A DNA stretch of 64,000 nt, taken from positions 21,452,001 to 21,516,000 of the forward strand of contig CM065309.1 of assembly GCA_033032175.1 (NCBI GenBank). The letters run 5' to 3'. Source of the DNA: Saturnia japonica. Its lineage: Eukaryota; Arthropoda; Insecta; Lepidoptera; Saturniidae. Under the pieces are notes generated by a model. That model was given only the letters and a program-made list of their open reading frames with translations, had not been told where the DNA came from and did no database searches. This document shows positions 22,908 to 33,179 of this stretch, piece by piece; position 1 is the first letter of the stretch; each line of letters begins with the position of its first letter. The position numbers were made by a program, and so were the translations under genes.

Positions 22908-23520
22908 CCATGGTTTCACCCGTGTTAATATTATTCGACAAACACTGCGCCGCGGCCGCCGACACACCCGTGTAGTCTATTAATAAATGTTGTTTCCGCA
23001 AGTACATATTATTTTAATTTTTCATTATTCTCCTAAACTGTGTCCGAAAAACATGCTACAAGGAGCAAAATTTTACTTCATTAAATTGTCTATATGATGA
23101 TGTAACTTTTGTTCGTAAGGATTAATATGCCATGTCTAAAAATAATGCTTTTAAATCACTTTTTAATTTTCAACAACTCTTTTTCACAAAATACCTTATT
23201 GTGGCTTATATATAAGAGATAGGCATATACTGATGCTGAATTTTTTTGGATATACTAAGGACCAATATTTTTGTAGAACATTGTATTTCCATATTATTAA
23301 CGATTACGCCAGCGCATGCGGATAAAGCAGTTCGGGAGGGCCACGACTTCCGGATTACGTAACAAAAATCAATATTTAAAGCTAGTTGAGAATTATAGTC
23401 TAATGTTATTATATATTATACTATTCCCCGTGAGTCTGGCTATCATATACAAAAATAATTTTTCGAATCCGACTGGTAGTTCCAGAGATTAGTTTATTTA
23501 AACAAAGAAACAAAACTTTT
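22908..23520 (-). mobile_element. Lep1-like Helitron derivative (type B), copy 2
   Basis: Reverse orientation of the type B body: GGTTTCACCCGTGTTAAT near the left end, AAGCAGTTCGGGAGGGCCAC at 23327-23346, and ACTGGTAGTTCCAGAGATTA at the right end. Both Helitron termini are degenerate. Confidence 0.75.
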
Positions 23521-24427
23521 TCGCATTATTAAATTACTATAGATTATAGCTTGGTGTTGAACGTTCTAACCTTTTTCTTTGCACAAGTAGATGGCGCTAC
23601 ATTTGCATAGGCTATGTGAAGAACGATATTTTACTTATTATTCAAATAATAATTATACATATATTATCTTCAATAGCATTTACCCTAAATTGAAGAATGT
23701 TTTAGTGTTTTCATCATATTTTATATAAATAGTTATGACCCTACAAGTATCTTTTTAACCGGACAACTAAATCGGGTAACCGATCCCTTCAGCGCCCGTA
23801 ACTTGTAACCAATGTAGCTGTCAAACATAGCTGCATCTCTTTTTTACTCGTACGCTTTATTAAGCACAGTCTCCCCTTTTTTATAGCCATCTCGCTTCGT
23901 TTAACCTCGGCTAAATAACAGTATTTTATTCAGACCAGTCTAAGAAATTAAATTAGTGATGTGTTTTTTTTTTTTATTTATTATTGAATTTGTGAGAGGC
24001 TTTTTTTGGAAATTCTAAATATATCTTGTACAATAAATTTTATGATTCATTGATCGTTACCTATAATAGTAAGTACCTAGGCTCCTTTGTGATGAAAAAG
24101 TTGTAGTGAATTTTTCTTTATCGTCTATTTATTTGGCCTGTCATTTGGGTTCGGGAATCCTTGAAATATATTTTTCCCTCTAGACATTATTGTGATGAAG
24201 AGTTTAATAAAGTTTTTATAATACATTTGCCAATTTTGTAACAATATGTGTAACATAATATATTATATTTGTCAGTAATAACGGATTTATGTACGAAGTG
24301 CGGTTGTTTTTTTTTTTGTATTTAAGATTAAAACTTAGTGGTTTTTTTTTTAAGTGAAATGAAAGGCATAGGTTGAGAACTGCGAACCGATATTGATACA
24401 TGATAGGTTAGATTACTTATATGTGAA

Positions 24428-24640
24428 GCCGGCGGGCACAGCTAGTCGACTATAAAAAGCTGATAATCTTCAAACGGCTGCACAGATTTTATTGAATCAT
24501 AGCTAAGAACACTATCGATCAAGTCACTTTTCAAATAAAAAAAAACCAGATCAAAATCGGTTCAGCCGTATACACACGTTAAATTTATAACAACCCTCTT
24601 TTTGTGTCGGGAGTTAAAAATCAGCTTCCGTACGTTCGAG
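24428..24640 (+). repeat. Helitron 3' end and dispersed repeat D, copy 1
   Basis: A Helitron-type 3' terminus (GGCGGGCACAGCTAG|T) at 24432-24446 is followed by repeat D, which recurs on the minus strand at 51565-51770. Landmarks are CTATCGATCAAGTCACTTTT, a CAAAATCGGTTCAGCC phrase and a right end like TCGGGAGTTAAAAA. Confidence 0.55.
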
Positions 24641-25494
24641 CCCGCAAAGTTAAAAAGTAAACGCTGGTGACTATTTACACAATGGTGCATCTCTTTATGA
24701 TCGTTTTTATATACCTACCTACTTTTTATCCCGAAGTTCCCACGGCAACGAGAAATTCCAAATCGTTTCACGAGGTTTTGATAATAACAATTATATCTCA
24801 CAAATGTTTATGTTATATACAGTATTTAGAACTATTTATACTCATTTGTTTTAAAGTAATTAAAATGTTAAAGAAGACTGGTATTTCTGGGCCCAGAATG
24901 TAATTAGTTGAAATATGGTTTATAAAATCGAATATATTTTTGTTTTGGAAATCGTACAATATCATTAAAATTCACAATCAACAAAATAAGTAAAGTAATA
25001 ACTTAAAAAGATAATAAACATAAGACTTTTTTTAATATTAATCCTACTTCAAAAATAGTTTAAGTGAAGTTTATTTACATGACTTCGCTTTTACGAAATA
25101 TCTTAAATCTTTGCTTTTAGATTGCAAAAAAACCGCTTTTTTTCAGTGACTGTTTGATAATGCATTAGGTATTAATTTACACCGTTTTCATATTTTTACA
25201 TATCCTTGTTTTACTCAGGCCCATGTCTCTATGAAAAAGTATCCATCTCCTTTAAATAAAACACGTAAGTAGTAGAGTAATAAACTGAAGCTGAATCTAT
25301 CTTCACTAGAACACTTCTATTTACTTTTCTTTTTACCTGATGGTGAGAACAGTGCAATCCAAAAACATCGGCGACCACCGAGGAATCTACCATTAATCGT
25401 CAGTCACCACTGTTATGCTGGCATGATCAAATGTCGCTTCACCGTTATGTTTGAAAGACCTCATTTTGTAGGAAGGTGGGAACACACTTCAGAG

Positions 25495-25610
25495 TACGGC
25501 AAAGATGAAAGAACTTTTCTTTCGTGCCGAGATGGAGGTTACCGTAAAGTTGTGGACTCCAGAGACCAGTGCCTGTGATTCTGTTGTGGAAGGAAGACGC
25601 CGGAATTAGG
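25495..25610 (-). pseudogene. Jockey-like LINE fragment
   Basis: This short block matches the reverse complement of 29555-29690 (shared phrase close to GAGATGGAGGTTACCGTAAA). The + copy there encodes the LINE segment ending RAGFHCHSFTVTS, so this is a small antisense scrap of the same family. Confidence 0.55.
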
Positions 25611-25672
25611 TTGGATACACTCAGACTGAGTTACAGCGTAACTAGCTAGGGTTTAGCTAGTACATTAGAGGT

Positions 25673-26911
25673 GGAGAGCAGCACCTGCCGCAAGCTCTCA
25701 TAGAGGCTATTGACAGCCATATGGAGAGGAGAGAGCGTTCTTTCCGGCAGACCATAGGCGAGGTGATATCCGCCCGCTTAGAAGCTATTGAGGACCGCCT
25801 CCTTCCTGCTGAGGTGACTCGCCCCTCCTTGGCCGCTGATAGAAGGTTGGAGATACCTGGCCCGGCGGTTAAGTCGAAGCCTGTTGGGGCCAAGAAGAAT
25901 TCACCTTCTAAACCCACGCCTGCACCCTGTGCTTCATCCGAACAGGATTGTGTTTCGGTCCCGGTATCGTCTGCACACATGGCGCCGAATGAAGAAATGT
26001 CGTGGTCTACTGTGACCCGTCGCAAGAGGAAGAGGACGAAGAAGACGGCGAAGGTATTGGCGGCTACGGTGGCTCCTGCTCCTTCAAAGGGTATGCTTCG
26101 GAAGGCAAAGGCGAAGCTCCCCAAAAGTCCGCCCTCGGCTGCAGTGATCATCACACTGCAGCCTGAGGCAGTGGCTCAAGGGTTCAGCTAAAAGGCAGCC
26201 CTTCTGAGGGCTAGGACGGCGGTCAACCTGACGTCATTGGGTATAGACCGATTCACGTTCCGTGAAACCAAAACGGGCGCCAGGATCATTGAGATTCCTG
26301 GCGACCAAGGTTCGGAGCGGGCAGACAAACTGGCGCAGGGTCTCCAGGCGGCGTTAGCGGACGTCGCCCTGATCAACAGGCCAGTTAAAAGAGTAAACGT
26401 CCGCATCGTTGGCCTGGACGATTCTGTGTCCAGTGAGGAGGTTGTCGCTGCAGCGGCGCTAAAGGGGGGTTGTCCGCCGGACCAAATTAGGGCCGGCGAA
26501 ATTCGCAATCGAAGCGGTGGTTTAGGTGCAATTCACTTATCGGTGCCTATCGCCGCGGCCAGGACATTGACGGAGGCTGGACGTCTCCTTGTCGGCTGGA
26601 GTGCGGCCCGAGTTCACCTTTTGGACCGTAAGCCTATGCGCTGCTATAAGTGCATGGGCTTGGGCCACACTCGGCATACATGCCCGTCGACAGCCGACAG
26701 GGAGGCGTTGTGCTTCCGTTGCGGGAAGCCCGGTCACAGGGCTCTGCAGTGTGAGGCTCAGGCGCTGAACTGTGCCTACTGCAAAGATGCAGGAAGGCCA
26801 TCCGGCCACTACATGGGGGGTGCCAGTTGCCGGCCACCTCCCGTAAAAGGGAGGGTAGCTGTAGCACCAACGCCGATACCTTCTGAGGACTTCAGCGTAG
26901 ACGTTGGGTAG
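25673..26911 (+). pseudogene. R1-clade ORF1 (gag-like, three zinc knuckles), one nonsense codon
   Basis: The + frame is open from the target duplication to 26911 (413 codons) except for one TAA at 26189-26191. The first half is basic and low complexity (VTRRKRKRTKKTAK). The middle region includes RFTFRETKTGARIIEIPG. The C-terminal part carries three closely spaced knuckles, CYKCMGLGHTRHTC, CFRCGKPGHRALQC and CAYCKDAGRPSGHYMGGASC, typical of ORF1 in R1, TRAS, SART and Waldo-type elements, where they bind RNA. The N-terminus is missing because of 5' truncation. Antisense open frames over the same interval are shadows of this GC-rich coding sequence. Confidence 0.85.
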
Positions 26912-27156
26912 AAGGGGGGGGGTCGCTTTCGCCTCCTTCCTCTGCCTTTGCTGAACCAAGGATAGACGGGTCGGGGGGCCCGTCTTCCCATTGCACTGGT
27001 TCAGCCGTCTGGGAGACAGTTGGGGTTGTACCAGACTGTCTCTCTTTAGCGCCGGGGCCCAACTGGGGCCGGCCGCCGGGGCGTCGCGGCCGATTGCAAC
27101 CGCAGTGCCCGCGCGTCCCACTATGGCGGGTGTGTACCCATGAAGGGTTTCTCCAC

Positions 27157-27161
<5 letters not shown>

Positions 27162-27188
<27 letters not shown>
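27162..27188 (+). repeat. Poly(A) tail of the ORF1-only element
   Basis: A run of about 26 adenines directly before the downstream target duplication, evidence of insertion from a polyadenylated RNA on the + strand. Confidence 0.9.
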
Positions 27189-27190
<2 letters not shown>

Positions 27191-27202
27191 TACATTAGAG
27201 GT

Positions 27203-28030
27203 AGAGGTGGGCGATTATGAATGATTTACATAATCGAGATATTTCGATTGTGAGTAATAATTCATAATTGAATTACGAATAATGATGATTCATAATGGAT
27301 AGAGGCTTCGATGTATTATTACCCAGAGGGGGGCGAGAGTGGAAAGCTAAAAAAAGGTCGCGCAGCCGCAAACAAAATTTTTAACAATAACACATAACAA
27401 TTAGCTAAAAAAAGGTCTTTCGGGGCGTTTAGTAACTACGACCGAACGACCTTTTAATGTTTTATTAGAGTCCGGCCATCGAGAGAGAGTCTGCCTGGAG
27501 AGACCTTTAAAAATTAATACATATTAAGAAATTTAATTTACCAAGAAACCATATTCGTATGTATATACATAATATTAGATATCAAACGTCTCTATAGCTA
27601 CTGGTGCAGTGCTGGTCAAAGGTTTCTTAATGAGGAAGAAAAACATTTGACTACGCCATGGTTTATACAGTAATGTTTGGTGAATAATCTCATTATCTTC
27701 AGAGAAAATATATTTATTCTGCCTAAGGATAATTTCTCTATTACAAAATATTTACAAACATTACAGGTATTGTAAAAATCACAGTGTTAAAGATTTACAT
27801 TGCGTAATAAACTGTTTATGTCTCACCGTATTACGTCTAAAGCCGTTGGAATAAAATAAATCACTGAGTCTTTATACGCCGGAGTTATTCGCTTTCAACG
27901 TTTTATTGTTTCGGATTTAAAAATAAACTCATCGTCGGTGTAATTTAAATAAATTACAATTTTATTTATTCCATGACATTACTCGTGTTGTATTATTGCT
28001 TGAAATCGACAGGTAGACCCTATTGCAATT
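27203..28030. other. Noncoding intronic stretch
   Basis: 27210-27300 repeats short ATAATC/ATTCATAAT phrases. No gene or assigned repeat. Confidence 0.4.
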
Positions 28031-28520
28031 ATACAACAAATATGATAAACAAGCATACGGCCCGCCTGATGGTAAGCGGCTACCGACGCCTAAGGACGCT
28101 TGTAATATAGTAAGTATCACTAGCGCACTGCAAACCTTGAACCGTTCTATTGCAAAAAATTCTGAAAACCCGCAGGAACACAACACGAGGTTATTTGACT
28201 GCAATCTCAACACTATTCATTAGTGCTATTATAGCAAGTCTTCATTTGTTCGGAAAGAAACAGAAAAGAGACGGAAGGAACTTGCCCTTGAGCTTTGCCA
28301 ATCCTTGCACGGCGTGTTTACATAGAGAGCAAGTAATTTGGTTTAGTTCAATGCCAAAAAAATCTCAGGTGTACACGTTTTCTTTAAACAAATCTCTATT
28401 TTCTCTCCTCCTCACTCTTCATAATGTATCGCTAGCAATGAGTGACTGCCTCATGGGATATTGAGTGTCATCTCTACTACATCTTGGAGACTCGGAATCC
28501 TGAAAAGGGTGGGTTTTTTC
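28031..28520. repeat. Lepidopteran dispersed repeat (CGGCCCGCCTGATGGTAAGC type)
   Basis: Starts ACAAGCATACGGCCCGCCTG followed by ATGGTAAGCGG, a phrase I recognise as very common in moth and butterfly genomes, often in LINE 3' parts. The ends are not defined. The 104-codon + frame within it has no domain. Confidence 0.55.
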
Positions 28521-28559
28521 ACGCCCAGTCCACTATATCTTCTTTACAAGGCAAAATCA

Positions 28560-29000
28560 AAATAAAAAAAATCTTTATTCAATTTAGGCCCTAAGAAGGC
28601 ACATATGAATGTCAAAACACTACTGCCCGTTCGGAAAACATCCCAGTCATCGAGAAGAACCGGTAAGAAATTCTATCGGGTTTATGTTTTTTTTTTCAAC
28701 TATAACAATAGTGTTAATATAAAACATTAATAATAATTTAGTGGATGCACAGAGAGGGAGTCACTTCCGGATATCACTATTATTCACATAATGATCCACC
28801 CTATAATAACCTTTTGACAATAAAACTTGCTCGACATGGTCCTTGAACTTATTGTCCGGTAAATCAGTAATGGATCTTATAAAACCTGACACTATCACCT
28901 AAAAATCTTTTATTAGACCTATTTAGTCTAAAACATGGTACGACTAATTTATCTCTATTTCTAGTATGATTATTGTGTAAAATCTAACTTGACTACGTTT
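28560..29000 (-). pseudogene. Jockey-like LINE, C-terminus and 3' UTR
   Basis: On the minus strand, from about 28990 down, blocks read FYTNNHTRNRDKLVVP, FRLNRSNKRFLGDSVRFYK and then TDLPDNKFKDHVEQVLL, GYYRVDHYVNNS. This is the C-terminal tail after reverse transcriptase in jockey-like LINEs. Another copy of the last segment is at 42385-42530 (+). The 3' UTR phrase at 28565-28670 (TTATTCAATTTAGGCCCTAA, later TCGAGAAGAACCGG) recurs at 32083 and 45865. Stops and frame changes make it inactive. Confidence 0.7.
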
Positions 29001-29009
29001 TTACGAATA

Positions 29010-29233
29010 TACATTAGCGGGTAATTCGTGCAATTTCCAACCTAAAACCTCCTGAATCACTAAAGAATTAATTTCAGGAATATAATATCTTAACTTTGCG
29101 CTTCCAATACATTAAGTTATCAAGGATGTATTGGGAGCGCAAAGATAAGATATTATATTCCTGAAATTAATTCTTTAGTGGTTCAGGAGGGTTTAGGTTG
29201 GAAATTGCACGGATTACCCGTTTCTGTAATGTA
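29010..29233. repeat. Long inverted repeat (hairpin), ~94-bp arms
   Basis: The block 29018-29113 is the reverse complement of 29127-29221 with about 5 mismatches; the spacer is about 13 bp (TAAGTTATCAAGG). Both arms encode the same LINE segment (VIRAISNL.PPE.LKN), on + in the left arm and on minus in the right arm. The arms extend a little further with a gap (TACATTA). Confidence 0.9.
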
Positions 29234-29290
29234 AATATAGTATTTACCTCAGCTGGATCAACAGCAATATAGAAGTAAGTGAAGTAGACT
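29115..29290 (-). pseudogene. Jockey-like LINE fragment overlapping the right hairpin arm
   Basis: The minus strand reads VDPAEVNTIFTLQKRVIRAI then SNLNPPEPLKN, matching the IHTIFVLQKRAIRAIYNL..RESL pattern just after reverse transcriptase in jockey-like LINEs. The downstream C-terminal part continues at 28990-28560 after the inverted segment. Confidence 0.65.
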
Positions 29291-29339
29291 AACTTAGCAG
29301 TGGCAATATCTGTTGTGGCGAATCTTACGTACTGCGAAT

Positions 29340-29800
29340 TCAGCATACACGAGTACGGCCGTATATGGAATACTGTTCGCATCCCTGGGACATATTTGCA
29401 AAATACGTCCTCGATGCTCTGGGCAGGTTGCAGAGACGGGCTTTTCGCGTTGTTAATGATGCAGAAGTCACCAAATACATTGAACCGTTTCAGCTGCTCA
29501 AGAACTTTGCCTCGCTCAGCGTGTTCTACCGTCTGTATCATGGTGAGTGTTCTGAAGAGCTGTTCAATCTTACTCCCTTCTCTCCCTTCCACAACAGAAC
29601 CACACGCGCTGGGTTTCATTGTCACAGTTTTACGGTAACCTCCATCTTGGCACAAACTAAAAAGTTCTCTATGACTTATCTTTGTCGTACCGTGAAGAAG
29701 TAGAAACTTCTCCCGGCCGTGTTCTCTCATTCTTACGACAAGAGTAACGTGAAGTCTGAAGAGATATTTATGGAAGTAATTATATCTCTCTGTGGTCGCC
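29340..29800 (+). pseudogene. LINE C-terminal fragment, opposite orientation
   Basis: The + frame from 29365 reads MEYCSHPWDIFAKYVLDALG, then LQRRAFRVVND, FASLSVFYRLYHGECSEELF, PFHNRTTRAGFHCHSF. This is a C-terminal domain frequent in lepidopteran LINEs (R..MEYC.HLWD......LD......R......LSVFYR...GEC..ELF...P...FHHRT.RAGF). The frame shifts near 29700 (VKK, stop), then LLPAVFSHSYDKSN continues in another frame. It abuts the minus-strand fragment head to head. Confidence 0.75.
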
Positions 29801-29871
29801 GCCGTTGTGTTTGATTGTTCTTTGATTACCATGAGGGACAGCACCGTCAATGTGCAGAACTATTTTTTTTT

Positions 29872-30452
29872 TTAAACCGGCCAAATGCGAGTCGGACTCA
29901 CGCACCGAGGGTTCCGTAGTTGTTCCATATTCACCAAAATAATCAGGTAACATTACTAAAGATATCACCGAAGAATTTTAATGAAAAGCTAAGGGACAAA
30001 CTTAAATTTGCCGTTGGAAAACTGTTGTCCCCTTATATCGACATAAGCCACGGTCAGTTTACCAACTTACTGCAAATAAGTTTGTAATAGTAATACAATA
30101 TTTTTTTATGATGTTACTACAAAATTACGGTTTTCGGATTTTTTTCCTTTACTTGTCCTATAAGACATTGCTTCTTGCCAAATTTTATGATTCTAGGTCA
30201 ACTGGAAGTATCTATAAGTTTTTATTCCCTTAGCGAGTGTTAAAATATTCGGCATAAATGACCGTATCTTTTGATTACGTTGACATAGAAGTTTGATTTT
30301 TTCACAGCTCAAAGGAATATCAGACCTTTGTATTTGATATTAATTTAAACTTGATACCTCCACGTGCTCCTGAGAAAAAGGGTCAAAGACAGACAGACAG
30401 GCAGACACCTTTCATCCTTTTTTCCTTTTGAAGTACGGAAATCTAAAAAGAG
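29872..30452 (+). repeat. Lepidopteran dispersed repeat (CCGGCCAAATGCGAGTCGGA type)
   Basis: Begins after a T-run with AAACCGGCCAAATGCGAGTC and GGACTCACGCACCGAGGGTT, and ends with AAAGACAGACAGACAGGCAG and a GAAGTACGGAAATCTAAAAA phrase. I recognise the family as widespread in Lepidoptera; its class is uncertain to me. No coding capacity. Confidence 0.65.
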
Positions 30453-30784
30453 AGATCTCCAAAGACATTTCCCTATGCCTTCCATTGAACCTGTAATGGG
30501 GGGTTTACTGTGAAATTGCTTGGACACATCGATGGAAAAAATGCAAGAGAGAAGACTGAAGTTTGTTAAGAAAGTACTAGAAAATGTATTTCCACCTATA
30601 TAGCTGTGATTTTATTTCGCTGTCAATATTCAAATACTTACCGCAGGCCCACAACGTATTGGCGACTTCAAACGCATAAAAATCCACAATTTTTTCTGTT
30701 ATACATCGGTACTAAAAGAATATTATTCCTCAAGTATTCCTTCACTATCACACCGACAGTGTAACGTAAGTGAAATCTATACAA

Positions 30785-31000
30785 ATAAAATGATTGAGGT
30801 TTGCAGTTATGCGCGCATCACACAAAAACTGATTTTGTTCAATTTTTTTTTACTCCTTAGATACTTGGTCCCTATAAAAAAAAAATCAAGTTCTCTTCAT
30901 TTATTAAAAAGTTTTAAGAAACTAAAATTTTTGTAAGCATTAAGCGTTCTTCTGTCGTTTACGCGAACAAAGCCGCCGCGGACACAACTGGTTAAGCAAT
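30785..31000 (+). repeat. Dispersed repeat G, copy 1
   Basis: Matches 44594-44822 in the same orientation: TTGAGGTTTGC.GTTATGC, then TTAGA.ACTTGGTCC.TATA and AAGAAACTA..ATTTTT. It ends about 77 bp before receptor exon B. Noncoding. Confidence 0.7.
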
Positions 31001-31076
31001 AAAATCGAGTAATGCATAAAAAAGGTCTTTAATTTCTTTGCTACTTTTAAAAAGAATGATGTTCTATTGTCTACAG

Positions 31077-31303
31077 GAGTCGCGGTTGCATCGAGTGTGT
31101 TTACCATCACGGCTATGTCAGTAGACCGGTACCTAGCGATCACACAGTCTCTCCGCCAGCCCTGGATGCCTTCGAGACGAGGGGCCTGCGTGCTCCTCGC
31201 AGGGCTTTGGCTGGTTGCGCTGGCCATCTTTGCTCCACTCCTAGCCGTCGCTGCAGTCGAAAGGGTGCCCGTTCCTTCCTTGTCCAGAACAAAGAACGGA
31301 TCG
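31077..31303 (+). CDS. Class A GPCR (peptide-type), exon B: TM3, DRY motif, TM4, ECL2
   Basis: The acceptor (GTCTACAG) ends at 31076. The G of exon A plus GA here makes Gly, followed by VAVASSVFTITAMSVDRYLA; DRY at the end of TM3 is the class A G-protein-coupling motif. TM4 follows (ACVLLAGLWLVALAIFAP with the conserved Trp), then ECL2 with a potential N-glycosylation site NGS at the exon end. The exon stops after TCG at 31303 before GTGAGT, phase 0. The frame is intact with no stops and strong GC enrichment. Together with exon A it gives a continuous TM2-TM4 block. Confidence 0.94.
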
Positions 31304-32082
31304 GTGAGTATATTTTACAGATGTACGAGCAGCAAGAGCAATAGGCTTATCAGACAAACAGCGTAACATGTTGACACTTATATTCCCTGTACAATACTGT
31401 TCAACTGTCAACAATAGTTTTTAATACAATTCCTGTTCATCAAAACTATGCACAGATAGCATTGGTGAGACTTGACCGATCGTCTTGATAGACCGGAAGT
31501 CTTTAACCAGTGAATTTATTCTGATGGAATTTGAACTCTGGACAACTTGCACGTGGGAGAAATGTATTGGAAAAGGTTATGTATAAAACTTACCTCGGCA
31601 TTTGATACACGTCGCCTCGATCCCTTTGATTAAGTTGCAGTTGCAGTATCCAGTTGTAGATTTATAGTTCCTCATTACAGCACTTGGGATGGGATGGTAA
31701 TGGAGCCACATTAAAGTATAGATGAGACCTTTTTTTATTTATTTTCCGGAGCTCATTAGTCAGCTCGCGAACACGTATTTTTTCTTCTCATACCCACGAT
31801 AACTAGCGCCACCACCCGCGGCACAACGATTTGCATTGTTTCTTATTAGAAACCACAGATGGCGTGATCTCTGTATTCTTGTGTTGGCCGAGGTAAGTAG
31901 AGGAAAGTGCATGTGTTAACAGGCATGCCAAAACTACTTACGCTATAATATATACTGACTTATAACGAAAATATACGAACGAACGTATTTAATAAATTTA
32001 GTAGTAAGATGGTAGACAATTTATAGCGTTCGAAAGCATACTAAAACACAAATTTTAAGAATCAAGATTTAAAATATTTTAT

Positions 32083-32200
32083 TCAGTTTATTTACTAAGA
32101 AGGCCCTTATGTATCTACGTCTATACACTACTACCGGTTCGGAAAATATCCCAGACATCGAGAAGAACTAGCAATAAACACGATCGGGCATATCGATATT
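32083..32200. repeat. LINE 3' UTR-like fragment
   Basis: TTATTTACTAAGAAGGCCCT and CCAGACATCGAGAAGAACTA match the phrase at 28565-28670. Orphan 3' end of a jockey-like LINE. Confidence 0.55.
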
Positions 32201-32310
32201 TTGGTTTAACAATTATATTTTTACATTATAATATTATTGTTTACGGTTACCGGACATACTTAAAAATATATATAAATTAAATAATTTATATAATAATAAG
32301 TGAAGCAAAA

Positions 32311-33075
32311 GTTTTCTACCCCTTTTTAAATGTATTGCAAGCACGGAAGTCTGTGAGATTTGGCATGGTTAAAGTTTATATGGAGAAGGAGTGCAGAAAG
32401 CTAAAATGTATCTATAATATCTGTTACTAATATATAATATATTACATTAAATAAATGAATACTGCGAATCCTACCGCGACCAGTGCCATTGAACTTAGAC
32501 CCCAAAATATTGACATTGTCACTCAATGAAAAGTGACAACAAGTGATATAATATTTGTGGAGGCCGGATATTTGGATCGACGAACAAAGCCTTCGATAAC
32601 TTCGTAACTCGCTGGTTCTGGGACTTCCTATACCCTACTAACTCGGTTGTTGTTCAGGTTCACCAAAATAATTGCGCCCGGCTGAATAGTGCTGACTTAC
32701 CTGGGGATCGCCGTTGGTGAAGTACTCGTGTTGTTTCCGTAACTGGTTGCAAGTTCACACTCCACTCTGTTTGGCGGTCGCCGCGCCGTTGTCCGATTTA
32801 TTGTTTCTGATTAGGCACACACAAAACTGTACCACCAAGATCAAGCTGAGGCAATCACAGTGCTTAAAAACTTTGATAAATCATAGTAATGATACGAACA
32901 TTCTGAACAGTCCGACGATGAAAAACCGTTTGCGTAGAGCGCGCCCCCAAGCGTCGAAACACCGTAACAACCGGGGCACAGATTAAAAAAGTGTTGCCTG
33001 AACAATATTCATTGTTTAAATTAAACAGAAAATAGTCTATAATTAAAAGGTTGCTGGTCGAATTTCGATAATTGG
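32311..33075 (-). repeat. Dispersed repeat F, copy 3, split by a solo LTR
   Basis: The reverse complement begins TCGAAATTCGACCAGC near 33066 and ends AAAAAGGGGTAGAAA near 32320, matching 12583-12907. It is interrupted by 32556-33004. Comparison with the two other copies shows the unoccupied sequence at the insertion point. Confidence 0.8.
32556..33004 (-). mobile_element. Solo LTR of the BEL/Pao element
   Basis: A 449-bp block starting TGTGGAGGCC and ending TGCCTGAACA on the + strand, matching the LTR at 15611-16048 in reverse orientation. It is flanked by the perfect 5-bp repeat ATATT at 32551-32555 and 33005-33009. Two related copies of the host repeat lack the insert. No internal coding sequence is attached, so this is a solo LTR left by recombination between the LTRs. 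Confidence 0.92.
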
Positions 33076-33102
33076 TCGACCGCTCGTATACCTATATAAA
33101 TA

Positions 33103-33130
33103 TTAGGTATTTACCTATGAAATTGCCGTT
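33103..33130 (+). repeat. Mariner left terminal inverted repeat
   Basis: TTAGGTATTTACCTATGAAA and the following GCCGTT match the reverse complement of 38501-38528 with one difference (first base). A TA target dinucleotide is at 33101-33102. Confidence 0.9.
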
Positions 33131-33179
33131 TTGTATGAAAAAATTTAAACGAATTTTTTTCATGTATTTTTTATTTGTA

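Larger units (their letters stand above)
25660..27202 (+). mobile_element. R1-clade non-LTR retrotransposon, ORF1-only copy with target duplication
   Basis: A GC-rich insert in AT-rich intron, flanked by the perfect 13-bp direct repeat GTACATTAGAGGT at 25660-25672 and 27190-27202. It begins inside ORF1 (5' truncated), has an ORF1 stop at 26909-26911, about 250 bp of GC-rich 3' sequence and an A tail of about 26 bases (27162-27188). Target duplication plus A tail is the hallmark of target-primed reverse transcription. No ORF2 (endonuclease or reverse transcriptase) lies between ORF1 and the tail, so the source RNA apparently lacked it. See the ORF1 entry for protein details. Confidence 0.85.
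15142..31076 (+). other. Receptor intron (about 15.9 kb)
   Basis: Bounded by GT at 15142 and AG at 31075-31076. It contains the BEL/Pao remnant, several Helitrons, the ORF1-only R1-clade element and jockey-like LINE pieces listed separately. The parts not covered by those entries (18630-20080, 20915-22680, 23520-24430, 24640-25490, 27203-28030) are AT-rich with no recognised gene. Confidence 0.85.

Noticed and set aside
25657..27121. Long antisense open frames over the ORF1-only element
   Set aside because: Shadows of a GC-rich coding sequence; the + frame carries three clear CCHC knuckles.
29167..29850. 227-codon minus-strand open frame
   Set aside because: Only its last ~50 residues look like LINE protein; the rest is the antisense of a + strand LINE fragment with a better match.
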